Source of the DNA: Pseudomonas fluorescens
GTDB taxonomy: Bacteria; Pseudomonadota; Gammaproteobacteria; Pseudomonadales; Pseudomonadaceae
Assembly: GCF_902497785.1 (NCBI RefSeq)
Contig: NZ_CABVHK010000022.1
Coordinates: 1 to 64,000 of the forward strand
Direction of reading: 5' to 3'
DNA length: 64,000 nucleotides
Below the pieces are notes generated by a model. The model saw only the letters and a program-made list of their open reading frames with translations. It was not told the origin of the DNA and searched no databases. This document shows, piece by piece, positions 51,391 through 61,656 of the stretch. The position numbers and the translations under genes were made by a program. How positions within the stretch are numbered: the stretch's first letter is position 1; each line of letters begins with the position of its first letter.

Positions 51391-54300
51391 TCACTGCGGG
51401 TTGGCACGGGTGCTGGAAAGCAACGATTTCAGGTTGGCAGCCTTGGGCTTGACCAGCCAGAAACGACGCAGATAGTCATCGAGGTTTTCAGCGAGGTTAC
51501 GACCCCATTCGCTGTCGGTTTCCGCGACGTATTCGTCCAGCACGCGTTGCAGGTGGCTGCGGTAGGCTTCCATCGCCTCACCGCTGATCCGCTGGATTTC
51601 CACCAGTTCGTGGTTGACCCGGTCAACGAAGCTGTTGTCCTGATCGAGCACGTAGGCGAAACCGCCGGTCATGCCTGAGCCGAAGTTGTAACCGGTCTTG
51701 CCCAATACGCAGACGAAACCACCGGTCATGTACTCGCAGCAATGATCGCCCGTGCCTTCCACCACGGTGTGAGCACCGGAGTTACGCACCGCGAAACGCT
51801 CGCCCGCGGTGCCGGCGGCGAACAGCTTGCCACCGGTGGCGCCGTACAGGCAGGTGTTGCCGATGATCGCACTGTCCTGAGTCTTGTAGACGCTGCCCTT
51901 CGGCGGAACGATCACCAGTTTGCCGCCGGTCATGCCTTTGCCGACGTAGTCGTTGGCATCGCCTTCCAGGTACATGTTCAGGCCGCCGGCGTTCCACACA
52001 CCGAAGCTCTGACCGGCCGTCCCTTTGAAGCGGAAGGTGATCGGCGCGTTCGCCATGCCTTGGTTGCCATGCTTGCGTGCAATTTCACCGGAGACCCGTG
52101 CGCCGATCGAACGGTCGCAGTTGCAGATATCCAGGGCGAACTCGGCGCCGCTCATGTCGTTGATGGCCGAGGTGGCCATGTCGATCATTTTCTCGGCCAG
52201 CAGGCCTTTGTCGAACGGCGGGTTGCGGTCGACCTGGCAAAACTGTGGTTTGTCTGCCGGGATGTGATCGCTGCCGAGCAACGGCGTCAGGTCGAGGTGA
52301 TTCTGCTTGGCGGTCTGGCCCTCGAGAATGTCCAGCAGATCGGTGCGACCGATCAGCTCTTCGAGGGAGCGCACGCCCAGCTTGGCCAGCCACTCACGGG
52401 TTTCTTCGGCGACGTAGGTGAAGAAGTTGATCACCATGTCGACGGTGCCGATGTAGTGATCCTTGCGCAGCTTCTCGTTCTGCGTCGCGACGCCGGTGGC
52501 GCAGTTGTTCAGGTGGCAGATACGCAGGTATTTGCAGCCCAGCGCGATCATTGGCGCAGTGCCGAAACCGAAGCTTTCGGCGCCGAGGATGGCCGCCTTG
52601 ATCACGTCGAGGCCGGTTTTCAGGCCGCCGTCGGTCTGCACCCGGACTTTTCCGCGCAGGTCGTTGCCGCGCAGGGTCTGGTGGGTTTCGGCCAGGCCGA
52701 GTTCCCATGGTGCGCCGGCGTATTTGATCGAGGTCAGCGGCGATGCGCCGGTGCCGCCGTCGTAACCGGAAATGGTGATCAAGTCCGCGTAGGCCTTGGC
52801 CACACCGGCGGCGATGGTGCCGACGCCCGCTTCTGCGACCAGCTTCACCGAGACCAGCGCTTTCGGGTTGACTTGTTTCAGGTCAAAAATGAGCTGCGAC
52901 AAGTCTTCGATGGAATAGATGTCGTGGTGCGGTGGTGGCGAAATCAGGGTCACGCCCGGCACCGCATAACGCAGCTTGGCGATCAGGCCATTGACCTTGC
53001 CGCCTGGCAGCTGACCCCCTTCGCCGGGCTTGGCGCCCTGAGCGACTTTGATCTGCAGCACTTCAGCGTTCACCAGGTATTCCGGGGTCACCCCGAAACG
53101 GCCGGTGGCGACCTGCTTGATTTTCGAGCTCTTGATCGTGCCGTAGCGCGCCGGGTCTTCGCCGCCTTCGCCGGAGTTGGAACGCGCACCGAGACGATTC
53201 ATGGCTTCGGCCAGGGCTTCGTGGGCTTCCGGCGACAACGCGCCGAGGGAGATGCCCGCGGAGTCGAAGCGCTTGAGCACCGACTCCAGCGGTTCGATCT
53301 CGCTGATGTCCAGCGGCGTGTCCAGGGTTTTTACCTTGAACAGGTCGCGGATCATCGACACCGGACGGTTGTCCACCAGCGCCGTGTATTCCTTGAACTT
53401 GCTGTAGTCACCCTGCTGCACAGCGGCTTGCAGGGTGTTGACCACGTCCGGGTTGTAGGCGTGATATTCGCCGCCATGGACGAATTTCAGCAAACCGCCC
53501 TGCTGGATCGGCTTGCGCGGGCTCCAGGCTTCGGCGGCAAGGGCTTTCTGCTCGGCTTCGATGTCGACGAAACGCGCACCCTTGATGCGGCTTGGGACGC
53601 CACGGAAACTCAGGTCGCAGACTTCTTCGGACAGGCCGATGGCTTCGAACAGCTGCGCACCCCGGTAGGACGCGATGGTGGAAATACCCATCTTCGAGAG
53701 GATTTTCAGCAGGCCTTTGGTGATGCCTTTGCGGTAGTTCTTGAACACCTCGTAGAGGTCGCCCAAAACTTCACCGGTACGGATCAGGTCGCCCAGCACT
53801 TCGTAGGCCAGGAACGGATAAACCGCCGAGGCGCCGAAACCGATCAGCACCGCAAAGTGATGCGGGTCGCGAGCGGTGGCGGTTTCCACGAGGATGTTGG
53901 AGTCGCAACGCAGGCCTTTTTCGGTCAGGCGGTGGTGCACCGCGCCGGTGGCGAGCGAAGCGTGGATCGGCAACTTGCCCGGCGCGATGTGACGGTCGCT
54001 CAGGACGATCTGGGTGCGACCGGCGCGAACGGCTTCTTCAGCCTGATCGGCGACGTTACGCACTGCGGCTTCGAGGCCAACGCTTTCGTCGTAGTTGAGG
54101 TCGATGACCTGGCGTTCGAAGCCCGGGCGATCGAGGTTCATCAGCGAGCGCCACTTCGCCGGGGAGATGACCGGCGAGCTGAGGATCACGCGCGAGGCGT
54201 GTTCCGGCGACTCCTGGAAGATGTTGCGCTCGGCCCCGAGGCAGATCTCCAGCGACATGACGATCGCTTCACGCAACGGGTCGATCGGCGGGTTGGTCAC

Positions 54301-55836
54301 CTGCGCGAACTGCTGACGGAAATAGTCGTACGGCGTGCGCACGCGTTGGGACAGCACGGCCATCGGCGTATCGTCGCCCATCGAGCCGACGGCCTCGTAG
54401 CCTTGCTCGCCGAGCGGTCGCAGCACTTGATCACGCTCTTCGAACGTGACCTGGTACATCTTCATGTACTGCTTGAGCTGGTCGACGTCGTAAAACGCCG
54501 AACCGTGGTCGTTGTCTTCCATGGTCGCCTGGATGCGCAGGGCATTCTTGCGCAGCCATTGCTTGTACGGATGACGGGACTTCAAGCGGTTGTCGATGGC
54601 GTCGGTGTCGAGGATCTGACCGGTTTCGGTGTCCACGGCAAAGATCTGGCCCGGGCCCACACGGCCCTTGGCGATCACGTCTTCAGGCTGGTAATTCCAG
54701 ACACCGATTTCCGAGGCCAGGGTGATGAAACCGTTTTTGGTGGTGACCCAACGCGCAGGGCGCAGACCGTTACGGTCAAGCAGGCACACCGCGTAGCGAC
54801 CATCGGTCATGACCACGCCGGCCGGGCCGTCCCACGGCTCCATGTGCATCGAGTTGTATTCGTAGAACGCACGCAGATCCGGGTCCATGGTTTCGACGTT
54901 CTGCCACGCAGGCGGAATGATCATCCGCACGCCACGGAACAGGTCGATGCCACCGGTGACCATCAGCTCGAGCATGTTGTCCATGCTCGAGGAGTCGGAA
55001 CCGACGCGGTTCACCAGCGGGCCGAGCTCTTCCAGATCCATCAGATCGTTGGTGAACTTGGTGCGACGGGCCTGGGCCCAGTTGCGGTTGCCGGTGATGG
55101 TGTTGATCTCGCCGTTGTGGGCGAGGAAGCGGAACGGCTGGGCGAGCGGCCATTTCGGCAGGGTGTTGGTGGAGAAGCGCTGATGGAACACGCAAATCGA
55201 GGTTTGCAGGCGCTGGTCGCTGAGGTCTGGATAGAAGGCGGTCAAATCCGCCGGCATCATCAGGCCTTTATAAATGATGGTCTTGTGGGAAAAGCTGCAG
55301 ATGTAGTGATCGACGTCGGCGGCGTTGGCCACGGACGAGCGACGACGGGCGCTGAACAGCTTGATCGCCATGTCCTGATCGCTCAGGCCTTCACCGCCGA
55401 TGTACACCTGCTCGATCTGAGGGAGGCGTTCAAGGGCCAGGCGGCCGAGAACGCTGGTGTCGATTGGCACTTTGCGCCAGCCCACCAGGGTCAGGCCTTC
55501 GGCCAGGATCTCGCGGTTCATGTTCTCGCGAGCGGCTTCGGCTTTCACCGGGTCCTGGTTGAAGAAGACCATGCCCACCGCATATTGCTTGGGCAGTTCG
55601 ACGCCGAAGGTCTCCTGGGTGATGGCTCGCAGGAACGCATCCGGCTTTTGAATCAGCAGACCGCAACCGTCACCGGTCTTGCCGTCGGCGTTGATCCCAC
55701 CGCGGTGGGTCATGCAGGTCAGGGCCTCGATGGCCGTTTGCAAAAGGGTATGACTGGGCTCGCCCTGCATATGGGCTATCAGGCCGAAACCGCAGTTATC
55801 CTTGAATTCATCTGGTTGGTACAGACCTGCTTTCAT
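51391..55836 (-). CDS. gltB: Glutamate synthase (NADPH) large subunit
   Basis: A 1481-residue amidotransferase/synthase. Domains in order: N-terminal class II glutaminase (about 1-420; its nucleophile Cys is close to the start in KDNCGFGLIAHMQG, the propeptide-type start), central domain, FMN/3Fe-4S synthase domain with PGEGGQLPGGKVNG and a cysteine cluster (CKYLRICHLNNCATG), and C-terminal beta-helix (GGFVCVLGKTGYNFGSGMTGG). The ATG at 55836 was chosen; a GTG two codons upstream is possible. It has a good sigma-70-like promoter 110 bases upstream. Nitrogen-status control is likely but no binding site was identified. Confidence 0.97.
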   Translation of the reverse strand: MKAGLYQPDEFKDNCGFGLIAHMQGEPSHTLLQTAIEALTCMTHRGGINADGKTGDGCGLLIQKPDAFLRAITQETFGVELPKQYAVGMVFFNQDPVKAEAARENMNREILAEGLTLVGWRKVPIDTSVLGRLALERLPQIEQVYIGGEGLSDQDMAIKLFSARRRSSVANAADVDHYICSFSHKTIIYKGLMMPADLTAFYPDLSDQRLQTSICVFHQRFSTNTLPKWPLAQPFRFLAHNGEINTITGNRNWAQARRTKFTNDLMDLEELGPLVNRVGSDSSSMDNMLELMVTGGIDLFRGVRMIIPPAWQNVETMDPDLRAFYEYNSMHMEPWDGPAGVVMTDGRYAVCLLDRNGLRPARWVTTKNGFITLASEIGVWNYQPEDVIAKGRVGPGQIFAVDTETGQILDTDAIDNRLKSRHPYKQWLRKNALRIQATMEDNDHGSAFYDVDQLKQYMKMYQVTFEERDQVLRPLGEQGYEAVGSMGDDTPMAVLSQRVRTPYDYFRQQFAQVTNPPIDPLREAIVMSLEICLGAERNIFQESPEHASRVILSSPVISPAKWRSLMNLDRPGFERQVIDLNYDESVGLEAAVRNVADQAEEAVRAGRTQIVLSDRHIAPGKLPIHASLATGAVHHRLTEKGLRCDSNILVETATARDPHHFAVLIGFGASAVYPFLAYEVLGDLIRTGEVLGDLYEVFKNYRKGITKGLLKILSKMGISTIASYRGAQLFEAIGLSEEVCDLSFRGVPSRIKGARFVDIEAEQKALAAEAWSPRKPIQQGGLLKFVHGGEYHAYNPDVVNTLQAAVQQGDYSKFKEYTALVDNRPVSMIRDLFKVKTLDTPLDISEIEPLESVLKRFDSAGISLGALSPEAHEALAEAMNRLGARSNSGEGGEDPARYGTIKSSKIKQVATGRFGVTPEYLVNAEVLQIKVAQGAKPGEGGQLPGGKVNGLIAKLRYAVPGVTLISPPPHHDIYSIEDLSQLIFDLKQVNPKALVSVKLVAEAGVGTIAAGVAKAYADLITISGYDGGTGASPLTSIKYAGAPWELGLAETHQTLRGNDLRGKVRVQTDGGLKTGLDVIKAAILGAESFGFGTAPMIALGCKYLRICHLNNCATGVATQNEKLRKDHYIGTVDMVINFFTYVAEETREWLAKLGVRSLEELIGRTDLLDILEGQTAKQNHLDLTPLLGSDHIPADKPQFCQVDRNPPFDKGLLAEKMIDMATSAINDMSGAEFALDICNCDRSIGARVSGEIARKHGNQGMANAPITFRFKGTAGQSFGVWNAGGLNMYLEGDANDYVGKGMTGGKLVIVPPKGSVYKTQDSAIIGNTCLYGATGGKLFAAGTAGERFAVRNSGAHTVVEGTGDHCCEYMTGGFVCVLGKTGYNFGSGMTGGFAYVLDQDNSFVDRVNHELVEIQRISGEAMEAYRSHLQRVLDEYVAETDSEWGRNLAENLDDYLRRFWLVKPKAANLKSLLSSTRANPQ

Positions 55837-55945
55837 AGACACTTTCTCACCAGGCTGCCTCTTTTCGAGGCAAATTTCTTTTCAATTCAACCACTTGCCA
55901 TTCGCGCCGAACGTACGCCAGCTTTGCGGGGGCAAAAGGGAGGTC

Positions 55946-55974
55946 ATTGTACACACCGACACAGAGGCTCACAA
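55946..55974 (-). promoter_or_regulatory. Sigma-70-type promoter of gltBD
   Basis: On the minus strand TTGTGA, 17 bases, TACAAT, 110 bases before the gltB ATG. The 350-base gap 55837-56186 also holds the hairpin after the DamX-like gene and A/T-rich sequence around 56035-56060 that could bind regulators; no gene is seen in it. Confidence 0.6.
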
Positions 55975-56159
55975 ATTTGACGACGAACTGTCGCAAATCT
56001 ATGTCGCATTTATGAAAGGTTTAAAGCGATCTGCTGTGCTAGTCAAAACTTTTTTAATTCTGACCGCTACGACTCAAAGACTACTGTGACGCAGACACCA
56101 CAAGGCACGCGGTCTTGAAGACCAGCGCGCGCTTGCAGAAATTTTGAGGTGCCGGGAGA

Positions 56160-56180
56160 GGCGGCCTGGGTAAGGCCGCC
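56160..56180 (-). terminator. Hairpin after the DamX-like gene
   Basis: GGCGGCC, a seven-base loop, GGCCGCC, six bases past the stop codon. The U-tract is poor, so termination may be weak or Rho-dependent. Confidence 0.5.
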
Positions 56181-56186
56181 GAATCT

Positions 56187-57782
56187 TCAGCGAGTTGCTG
56201 CCAGTTCCTGTTGGACGCTGGCGACAGTGCGAGGCCAAGGTTTACCAGCCTGAACCTTCGCTGGCAAGGCCTTGATGGCGCTGAGGGCTGCATCGCGGTT
56301 CGCGAAGCTGCCATAGGTAATGACGTAAAGCGGTTTACCGTTCAGGACTTTCTTGAAGTAACGGTACTCGCCGCCCTGCTCCTTGACGAAGCTTTGCGCG
56401 CTCGCTTCGGAGCTGGTGCCGAGGATCTGCACCACGTAATTGCCCGGGGCCTGGCCTGCGTACCAGGTGCCGCCAGCGGCCTTGGCCACGGTGACTGGCT
56501 TCTCGGCAGGTTTGGCGGCGGCAGCGGCGGCCGGCTTGGCTGGCGCTGGAGCGGGCTTGATGGCTGGCGCTGTCGGGACCGGTTTAGCCGTCGCGACCTG
56601 AGTCGGTGCAGGCGTCGGCTTGGCAGCCGCTGTCGGCGCCGGACCAGCCGGAACGCCCGCAGGCGGCGCGGTGGTGGTCACGGTCGGCGGCGTCTCGCTG
56701 GAACCTTCGACCGGCACGCCGTCGTCGCCTTCGGTAATACCGCCGGCGGCTTCGGCAAGCGGACTGCGCATGACCGGTTGCGAGTTGCCGACCAGCGGCA
56801 ACGGCATCGGCTGCGAGTTACCGGCAAATTCGACGGCCGGCGCGCCGCCGCTGTTCGGTTGCGGCGTGCCCTGGCCGAGCGGCAGTTGCGCCTGTTCGTT
56901 GGCAGGTGTGCCGGTGGTCGGTGCTTTGCTGCGACCCGGCATCAGCCAGGCGGCGGCTACCGCGACCACGACGACGGCGGATATCGCCAATACGTGTTTC
57001 TTCGGCATGTTGAACCCCATACTTGGACGCTTGACCGCTGAGCGGCTGGCAATCATGACTTCGATCAGTGCATCGCGGGCAACCTGATTGATGTTGCCAG
57101 GCCAGCCGTCGGAGCTTTCGTGAATATCAGAGATCTGATCTGCGGTGAAAAGTTCGATACCCCGACCCGCGCCTTCAAGCCGCTGATCCAGATATTCGCG
57201 GGTTTCTTCTTCGGTGTAAGGCTGCAATTCGATGACGTGGAAACGTTCTTCTTCGAGGCTCAATGCCTCGAGCTGAGCGATCAGCGACGACTCGCCAAAC
57301 AGGAACACGTGCGGGCGACCTTCTGGCGCACCGGCGGCCAATTCCATCAAGGCATCCAGCGCAGACTCGTCGAGTTGCTCGGCATCGTCCACCAGCAAAT
57401 AGACTTCCTGCCCGGTGAGCGCAAGTTGCACCACTTGAGCCAGGATCGGGCCAATTTCGGCCTGAGCGACATTCAGCGCTTGAGCCACCTGACGCAACAC
57501 GCCAGCCGCATCGCCGGCGCCACGGGCGGACACCACCACGCTTTGCACCGATTGTTTATTGGTACTGGCGACCAGCGCCTGGCGCAACAGCGTCTTGCCA
57601 CTGCCTTGCGGGCCGGTCACCACCAGCAACAACTGGCTATAGCGGGCCAGATGATGCAGTTGCCCCAGCACCGGTTTGCGCTGGGCCGGGAAGAATTTGA
57701 AGCCAGGCACCCGTGGAGCAAAAGGGTCATGACTCAACTGGAAGTGGCCGAGGAAAGCCTCGTCGGCATGCAAACTAGTCAT
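56187..57782 (-). CDS. DamX-like protein with AAA ATPase and SPOR domains
   Basis: A 531-residue bitopic protein. The N-terminal ATPase domain carries Walker A GPQGSGKTLLRQAL (about residue 57) and Walker B VYLLVDDAEQLDESAL. A membrane segment (AISAVVVVAVAAAWLMPG) lies near residue 270, followed by a Pro/Ala-rich periplasmic linker of about 170 residues. A C-terminal SPOR domain (NYVVQILGTSSEASAQSFVKEQ, then LYVITYGSFANRDAAL) binds denuded septal peptidoglycan. It probably works in cell division, as DamX does. Its position directly after aroB is conserved in pseudomonads and enterics. Ten bases separate it from aroB. Confidence 0.9.
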   Translation of the reverse strand: MTSLHADEAFLGHFQLSHDPFAPRVPGFKFFPAQRKPVLGQLHHLARYSQLLLVVTGPQGSGKTLLRQALVASTNKQSVQSVVVSARGAGDAAGVLRQVAQALNVAQAEIGPILAQVVQLALTGQEVYLLVDDAEQLDESALDALMELAAGAPEGRPHVFLFGESSLIAQLEALSLEEERFHVIELQPYTEEETREYLDQRLEGAGRGIELFTADQISDIHESSDGWPGNINQVARDALIEVMIASRSAVKRPSMGFNMPKKHVLAISAVVVVAVAAAWLMPGRSKAPTTGTPANEQAQLPLGQGTPQPNSGGAPAVEFAGNSQPMPLPLVGNSQPVMRSPLAEAAGGITEGDDGVPVEGSSETPPTVTTTAPPAGVPAGPAPTAAAKPTPAPTQVATAKPVPTAPAIKPAPAPAKPAAAAAAKPAEKPVTVAKAAGGTWYAGQAPGNYVVQILGTSSEASAQSFVKEQGGEYRYFKKVLNGKPLYVITYGSFANRDAALSAIKALPAKVQAGKPWPRTVASVQQELAATR

Positions 57783-57792
57783 CGGGATCTTA

Positions 57793-58893
57793 TTAACCTT
57801 TAAGCTGAGCCAGGGCGCGGTAATCCGCTCCCAGCGTGGCCTGTAAAACTTCTTTCGGATAATCGTCGGTCACCACCGCTTCGCCCATGTGGCGCAGCAG
57901 CACCAGGCGCAAACGACCGTCGATCACTTTCTTGTCAACTGCCATGTGTTCGAGAAAATCGGCTTGCGTCATCTCTTCAGGCGGGATGACCGGCAGGCCG
58001 GCACGCTGGAACAGGCGTATGCCACGATCACGCTCCTGCTCGCTGATCCAGCCGAGACGCGCGGACATTTCCAAAGCCATTACGGTGCCAGCAGCGACCG
58101 CCTCTCCATGAAGCCACACACCATAGCCCATGTGGGTTTCGATGGCGTGGCCAAAGGTGTGCCCCAGGTTCAATGTGGCACGAACCCCGGTTTCCTTTTC
58201 ATCGGCGCCAACTACCGCGGCCTTGGCCGCACAGGAACGCTCGATGGCGTAGGTCAGTGCCACCTGATCCAGGGCGCGCAGGCGATCGACATTCTCTTCG
58301 AGCCAGGTCAGGAACGGCTCGTCGCAGATCAGCCCGTATTTGATGACTTCAGCAAGCCCGGCGGACAACTCGCGGGCCGGCAGGGTATTGAGGGAGGCGG
58401 TATCGATCAGCACCACATTCGGCTGATAGAAAGCGCCGACCATGTTCTTGCCCATCGGGTGATTGATCCCGGTCTTGCCGCCCACAGAAGAGTCGACTTG
58501 CGACAGCAATGTGGTTGGAACCTGAATGAAATCGACGCCACGCTGGTAGCAGGCTGCCGCAAAACCGGCCATGTCACCAATCACACCGCCACCGAGGGCG
58601 ATGACCGTGGTGCGGCGGTCGTGCCGCGCGGTCAGCAGACCGTCGAAAATCAGTTGCAGGGTTTCCCAGTTCTTGAAGGCTTCGCCATCCGGCAACACCA
58701 CGGAGATCACCGAGAACTGCGCGAGGCTGCGGGTCAGACGTTCAAGATAGAGGGGCGCGACGGTTTCGTTGGAGATGATCGCCACTTGCCGTCCGCGAAT
58801 ATGCGGGGCCAGCAGCTCAGGCTGATCCAACAGGCCTTCGCCAATATGAATCGGGTAGCTGCGCTCGCCTAGATCGACCTTGAGTGTCTGCAT
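57793..58893 (-). CDS. aroB: 3-dehydroquinate synthase
   Basis: A 366-residue NAD- and metal-dependent enzyme that turns DAHP into 3-dehydroquinate in the shikimate pathway. Visible are GGGVIGDMAGFAAACYQRGV, PTTLLSQVDSSVGGKTGIN, and metal-site residues in GLAEVIKYG (Glu) plus RATLNLGHTFGHAIET and LHGEAVAAG (His). The ATG at 58893 opens with MQTLKVDLGERSYPI as expected. It lies 150 bases after aroK. Its product feeds aromatic amino acids, including the substrate of the ammonia-lyase in the pigment cluster. Confidence 0.96.
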   Translation of the reverse strand: MQTLKVDLGERSYPIHIGEGLLDQPELLAPHIRGRQVAIISNETVAPLYLERLTRSLAQFSVISVVLPDGEAFKNWETLQLIFDGLLTARHDRRTTVIALGGGVIGDMAGFAAACYQRGVDFIQVPTTLLSQVDSSVGGKTGINHPMGKNMVGAFYQPNVVLIDTASLNTLPARELSAGLAEVIKYGLICDEPFLTWLEENVDRLRALDQVALTYAIERSCAAKAAVVGADEKETGVRATLNLGHTFGHAIETHMGYGVWLHGEAVAAGTVMALEMSARLGWISEQERDRGIRLFQRAGLPVIPPEEMTQADFLEHMAVDKKVIDGRLRLVLLRHMGEAVVTDDYPKEVLQATLGADYRALAQLKG

Positions 58894-59044
58894 GTGTCCC
58901 CACAATGAAGATGGAATCAGGCGTCCTGCCTTGAATTATCGAATGTCTACGGCATCTGCCGGTGCGACGCCGTTTGGTCGCCATCCGCCACAACCCTGGG
59001 CGGTCATGGCAGGACGTCGAGGATAGCGCATTTCGCGCTGCGCT

Positions 59045-59563
59045 TTAACGGGGAGGCAGTTGCTGCAAGCGTTCGAGAATGTCGAGCACCACCATGCGCG
59101 GCGGCCGCTCATCGGTTTCCACCACCAGGTCCGCGATTTCCCGGTAAAGCGGATCGCGCAACTCCAAAAGGTCGCGAAGCGTCTTGGCCGGGTCGGCCGT
59201 ACGCAGCAAGGGTCGATTGCGATCCCGGGCGGTACGCCCGACTTGCTGCTCAACGGAAGCATGCAGGTAAACCACCCGACCACCGGCGTGCAGCGCCCGC
59301 CGATTGGCTTCGCGCATGACCGCCCCGCCGCCGGTTGCCAACACCACGCCATCGCAGTCGCACAGTTCGGCAATCATCGCCTGCTCGCGGTCGCGAAAGC
59401 CCGGTTCGCCTTCCTTATCGAAGATCCACGGGATATTGGCACCCGTGCGCAATTCAATTTCCTTATCGGAATCTTTGAACGGCAGGCGCAGCTCTTTGGC
59501 CAGCAACCGGCCGATGGTGCTTTTTCCAGCACCCATCGGTCCAACAAGAATCAAATTTCGCAC
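59045..59563 (-). CDS. aroK: Shikimate kinase
   Basis: A 172-residue P-loop kinase that phosphorylates shikimate. GPMGAGKSTIGRLLA is the Walker A motif, DSDKEIELRTGANIPWIF carries shikimate-binding residues, FRDREQAMI and ATGGGAVMR follow, and the RPLLRTADP lid holds the conserved arginines. It starts four bases after the pilQ stop, so it is probably read from the pil transcript, an arrangement conserved in pseudomonads. Confidence 0.96.
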   Translation of the reverse strand: MRNLILVGPMGAGKSTIGRLLAKELRLPFKDSDKEIELRTGANIPWIFDKEGEPGFRDREQAMIAELCDCDGVVLATGGGAVMREANRRALHAGGRVVYLHASVEQQVGRTARDRNRPLLRTADPAKTLRDLLELRDPLYREIADLVVETDERPPRMVVLDILERLQQLPPR

Positions 59564-59567
59564 AGAA

Positions 59568-61643
59568 TCAATGACTCACAGCAATCGCCTGGTTGTTCAT
59601 GATACGCGGAGTGAGAAATACCAGCAGCTCGGATTTTTTCTCCGAAACCACGTCACGCCGGAAAAGGCGGCCAAGATACGGCACATCACCGAGAAATGGC
59701 ACCTTATCTACAACCTTGCTCTGAGTATTTGAGAAAACGCCACCGATGACGATGGTTTCGCCGTCATTGACCAGGACCTTGGCGTTGACCTCGTTTTTCT
59801 TGATCGGCGGTACGTCCTGCACCTTGTTCAGGTAGTCCGGTTCGTCCTTGGTAACCTTGACCTCCATGATGATGCGGTTGTCCGGCGTGATCTGCGGCGT
59901 CACTTCCAGCGAGAGCGAGGCTTCTTTAAAGGACACAGAGGTAGCGCCACTGGAGCTGGCTTCCTGGTACGGAATCTCGGTGCCCTTGAGGATTTTCGCG
60001 GTTTCCTTGTCGGAGGTGACCACCTTGGGCTGTGAGACGATTTCCCCGTTGCCGGTTTTCTCCATCGCTGTCAGCTCGAGGTCGAGCAAGACATTGTCGG
60101 TGATGAAGGCGATGCCGAGCCCCGAGGTGTTGGCCGAGGTTCCCAGATCGACGAACGGTGAGTTGGTGCTGGTGCTGCCGGGCGTGCCGATAGTGGTCGA
60201 CGATCCATTGACCCCGGAGCCATTCCAGTTGCCCTTTTGTATCGAGCCACCCCAGCGCACGCCGAGGCTTTTGTCGTAATCGACGTTGGCTTCGACAATT
60301 CGCGCTTCGATCATGACCTGACGCACCGGGATATCCAGTTGCGCGACGATGCGGCGCAGCTCGTCGAGGCGGTCCTGGGTCTGGTAGGCAATGATGTTGT
60401 TGGTCCGGTCATCAACGGTGATCGAGCCCCGCTCGTCGATTTTCGCCTCGGCGCTGGTCACCGACGTGAAGAGCTTAGCGATATCGGCCGCCTTGGCGTA
60501 ATTGACCTGCAGCAGTTCGCGACGCAACGGTGCCAGCTCGGCAATCTGTTTCTGCGACTCCAGTTCCTGACGCTCACGCGCAGCGATCTCATCGGCCGGC
60601 GCCACCAGCAGCACATTGCCGATCTTGCGTTTATCCAGCCCCTTGGTTTTCAACACAAGGTCCAGCGCCTGATCCCACGGGACGTTCTGCAAGCGCAAGG
60701 TGATGCCGCCCTGCACCGTATCGCTGGCCACCAGATTAAGGTTGGTGAAATCGGCGATCAGTTGCAGCACCGAGCGCACGTCGATGTCCTGGAAATTCAG
60801 CGAGAGCTTTTCACCGGTGTAGGCAAAGCGTTCGGCAGTGCGCTTTTGCAGGTCGTCGGCGGTCATCGGGCGGATGCTGACGGTCAGTTTGTTGTCGGTC
60901 TGATACGTCGAATAGTCGAACGCACCGCTGGGTTCGATGCTGATAGTCGCCCGATCACCCGTGGCGCTGGCGTTGACGAATTGCACGGGCGTGGCGAAAT
61001 CCTTGACGTCCAGGCGGACCCGCAACGGTTCAGGTAATTGAGTCCCGGCAAAACCGAGGACAATCTTGCCGTCGCGCTCCTGGATGTCCGGGGCGATGGA
61101 CGGATCCGACAGATCGATGACGACATTGCCTTCACCCTGGGTGCCGCGCTGGAAGTCAACGCCGCGGATTGCCTTGCTCACGGGCGCATAGGTTTTCGCC
61201 GGTGCGGGTGTTGCGATGGCCGTGCGCGGCGCTTTGGCTGTGGGCGCGGAGGTGGTGTTATTGCCTCCACGACCGACCACCACAAACAGATTGTTGCCCT
61301 CGACCCGCGCGGTGTACGGCGCCAGCTGAGTCAGGTTGATGATCAGCCGCGTGCGGTCCTTGGCTTCCACCACCGTGGCACTGCGAGCGTTGCCGCCGCC
61401 CAGCTCGCGGGTTTTGCTGGCCAGTTGGCTGACAACTCCCGGCAAGTCCAGCGCAATCCGCGCCGGCTGCTCCGTCGTATAGCCTTGAGGCTCCGGCGGA
61501 GCACCATCAAAAGACAACTTCAACTCGACGCGGTCCCCCGGCAGCGCGGCGACATCCAGCGCCTTGAGGTTGGCTGCATGTACCGTCGGCGAAAGCAACG
61601 CTATCCATAGCGAAACTCCGAAGGTGGCGAAAATCCTGTTCAT
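59568..61643 (-). CDS. pilQ: Type IV pilus secretin PilQ
   Basis: A 691-residue outer-membrane secretin of type IV pili. A signal peptide is followed by two AMIN domains (about 25-260) that bind peptidoglycan. N0/N1 domains include GEKLSLNFQDIDVRSVLQLIADFTNLNLVAS. The C-terminal secretin core has VRQVMIEARIVEA, VSQPKVVTSDKETAKI, VPFLGDVPYLGRLFRR and LLVFLTPRIM. The insert SSTTIGTPGSTSTNSPF is a Ser/Thr-rich loop. It forms the pilus exit pore. Confidence 0.96.
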   Translation of the reverse strand: MNRIFATFGVSLWIALLSPTVHAANLKALDVAALPGDRVELKLSFDGAPPEPQGYTTEQPARIALDLPGVVSQLASKTRELGGGNARSATVVEAKDRTRLIINLTQLAPYTARVEGNNLFVVVGRGGNNTTSAPTAKAPRTAIATPAPAKTYAPVSKAIRGVDFQRGTQGEGNVVIDLSDPSIAPDIQERDGKIVLGFAGTQLPEPLRVRLDVKDFATPVQFVNASATGDRATISIEPSGAFDYSTYQTDNKLTVSIRPMTADDLQKRTAERFAYTGEKLSLNFQDIDVRSVLQLIADFTNLNLVASDTVQGGITLRLQNVPWDQALDLVLKTKGLDKRKIGNVLLVAPADEIAARERQELESQKQIAELAPLRRELLQVNYAKAADIAKLFTSVTSAEAKIDERGSITVDDRTNNIIAYQTQDRLDELRRIVAQLDIPVRQVMIEARIVEANVDYDKSLGVRWGGSIQKGNWNGSGVNGSSTTIGTPGSTSTNSPFVDLGTSANTSGLGIAFITDNVLLDLELTAMEKTGNGEIVSQPKVVTSDKETAKILKGTEIPYQEASSSGATSVSFKEASLSLEVTPQITPDNRIIMEVKVTKDEPDYLNKVQDVPPIKKNEVNAKVLVNDGETIVIGGVFSNTQSKVVDKVPFLGDVPYLGRLFRRDVVSEKKSELLVFLTPRIMNNQAIAVSH

Positions 61644-61656
61644 TGTTCGAGTTCCA

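Noticed and set aside
51742..55980. A 1412-codon open frame antisense to gltB
   Set aside because: The composition is that of a mirror frame of GC-rich coding DNA, with no domain pattern, and gltB itself is unmistakable. The same holds for long antisense frames under the second chemoreceptor (1749-3104), mscK/selO (7403-9118) and damX/aroB.
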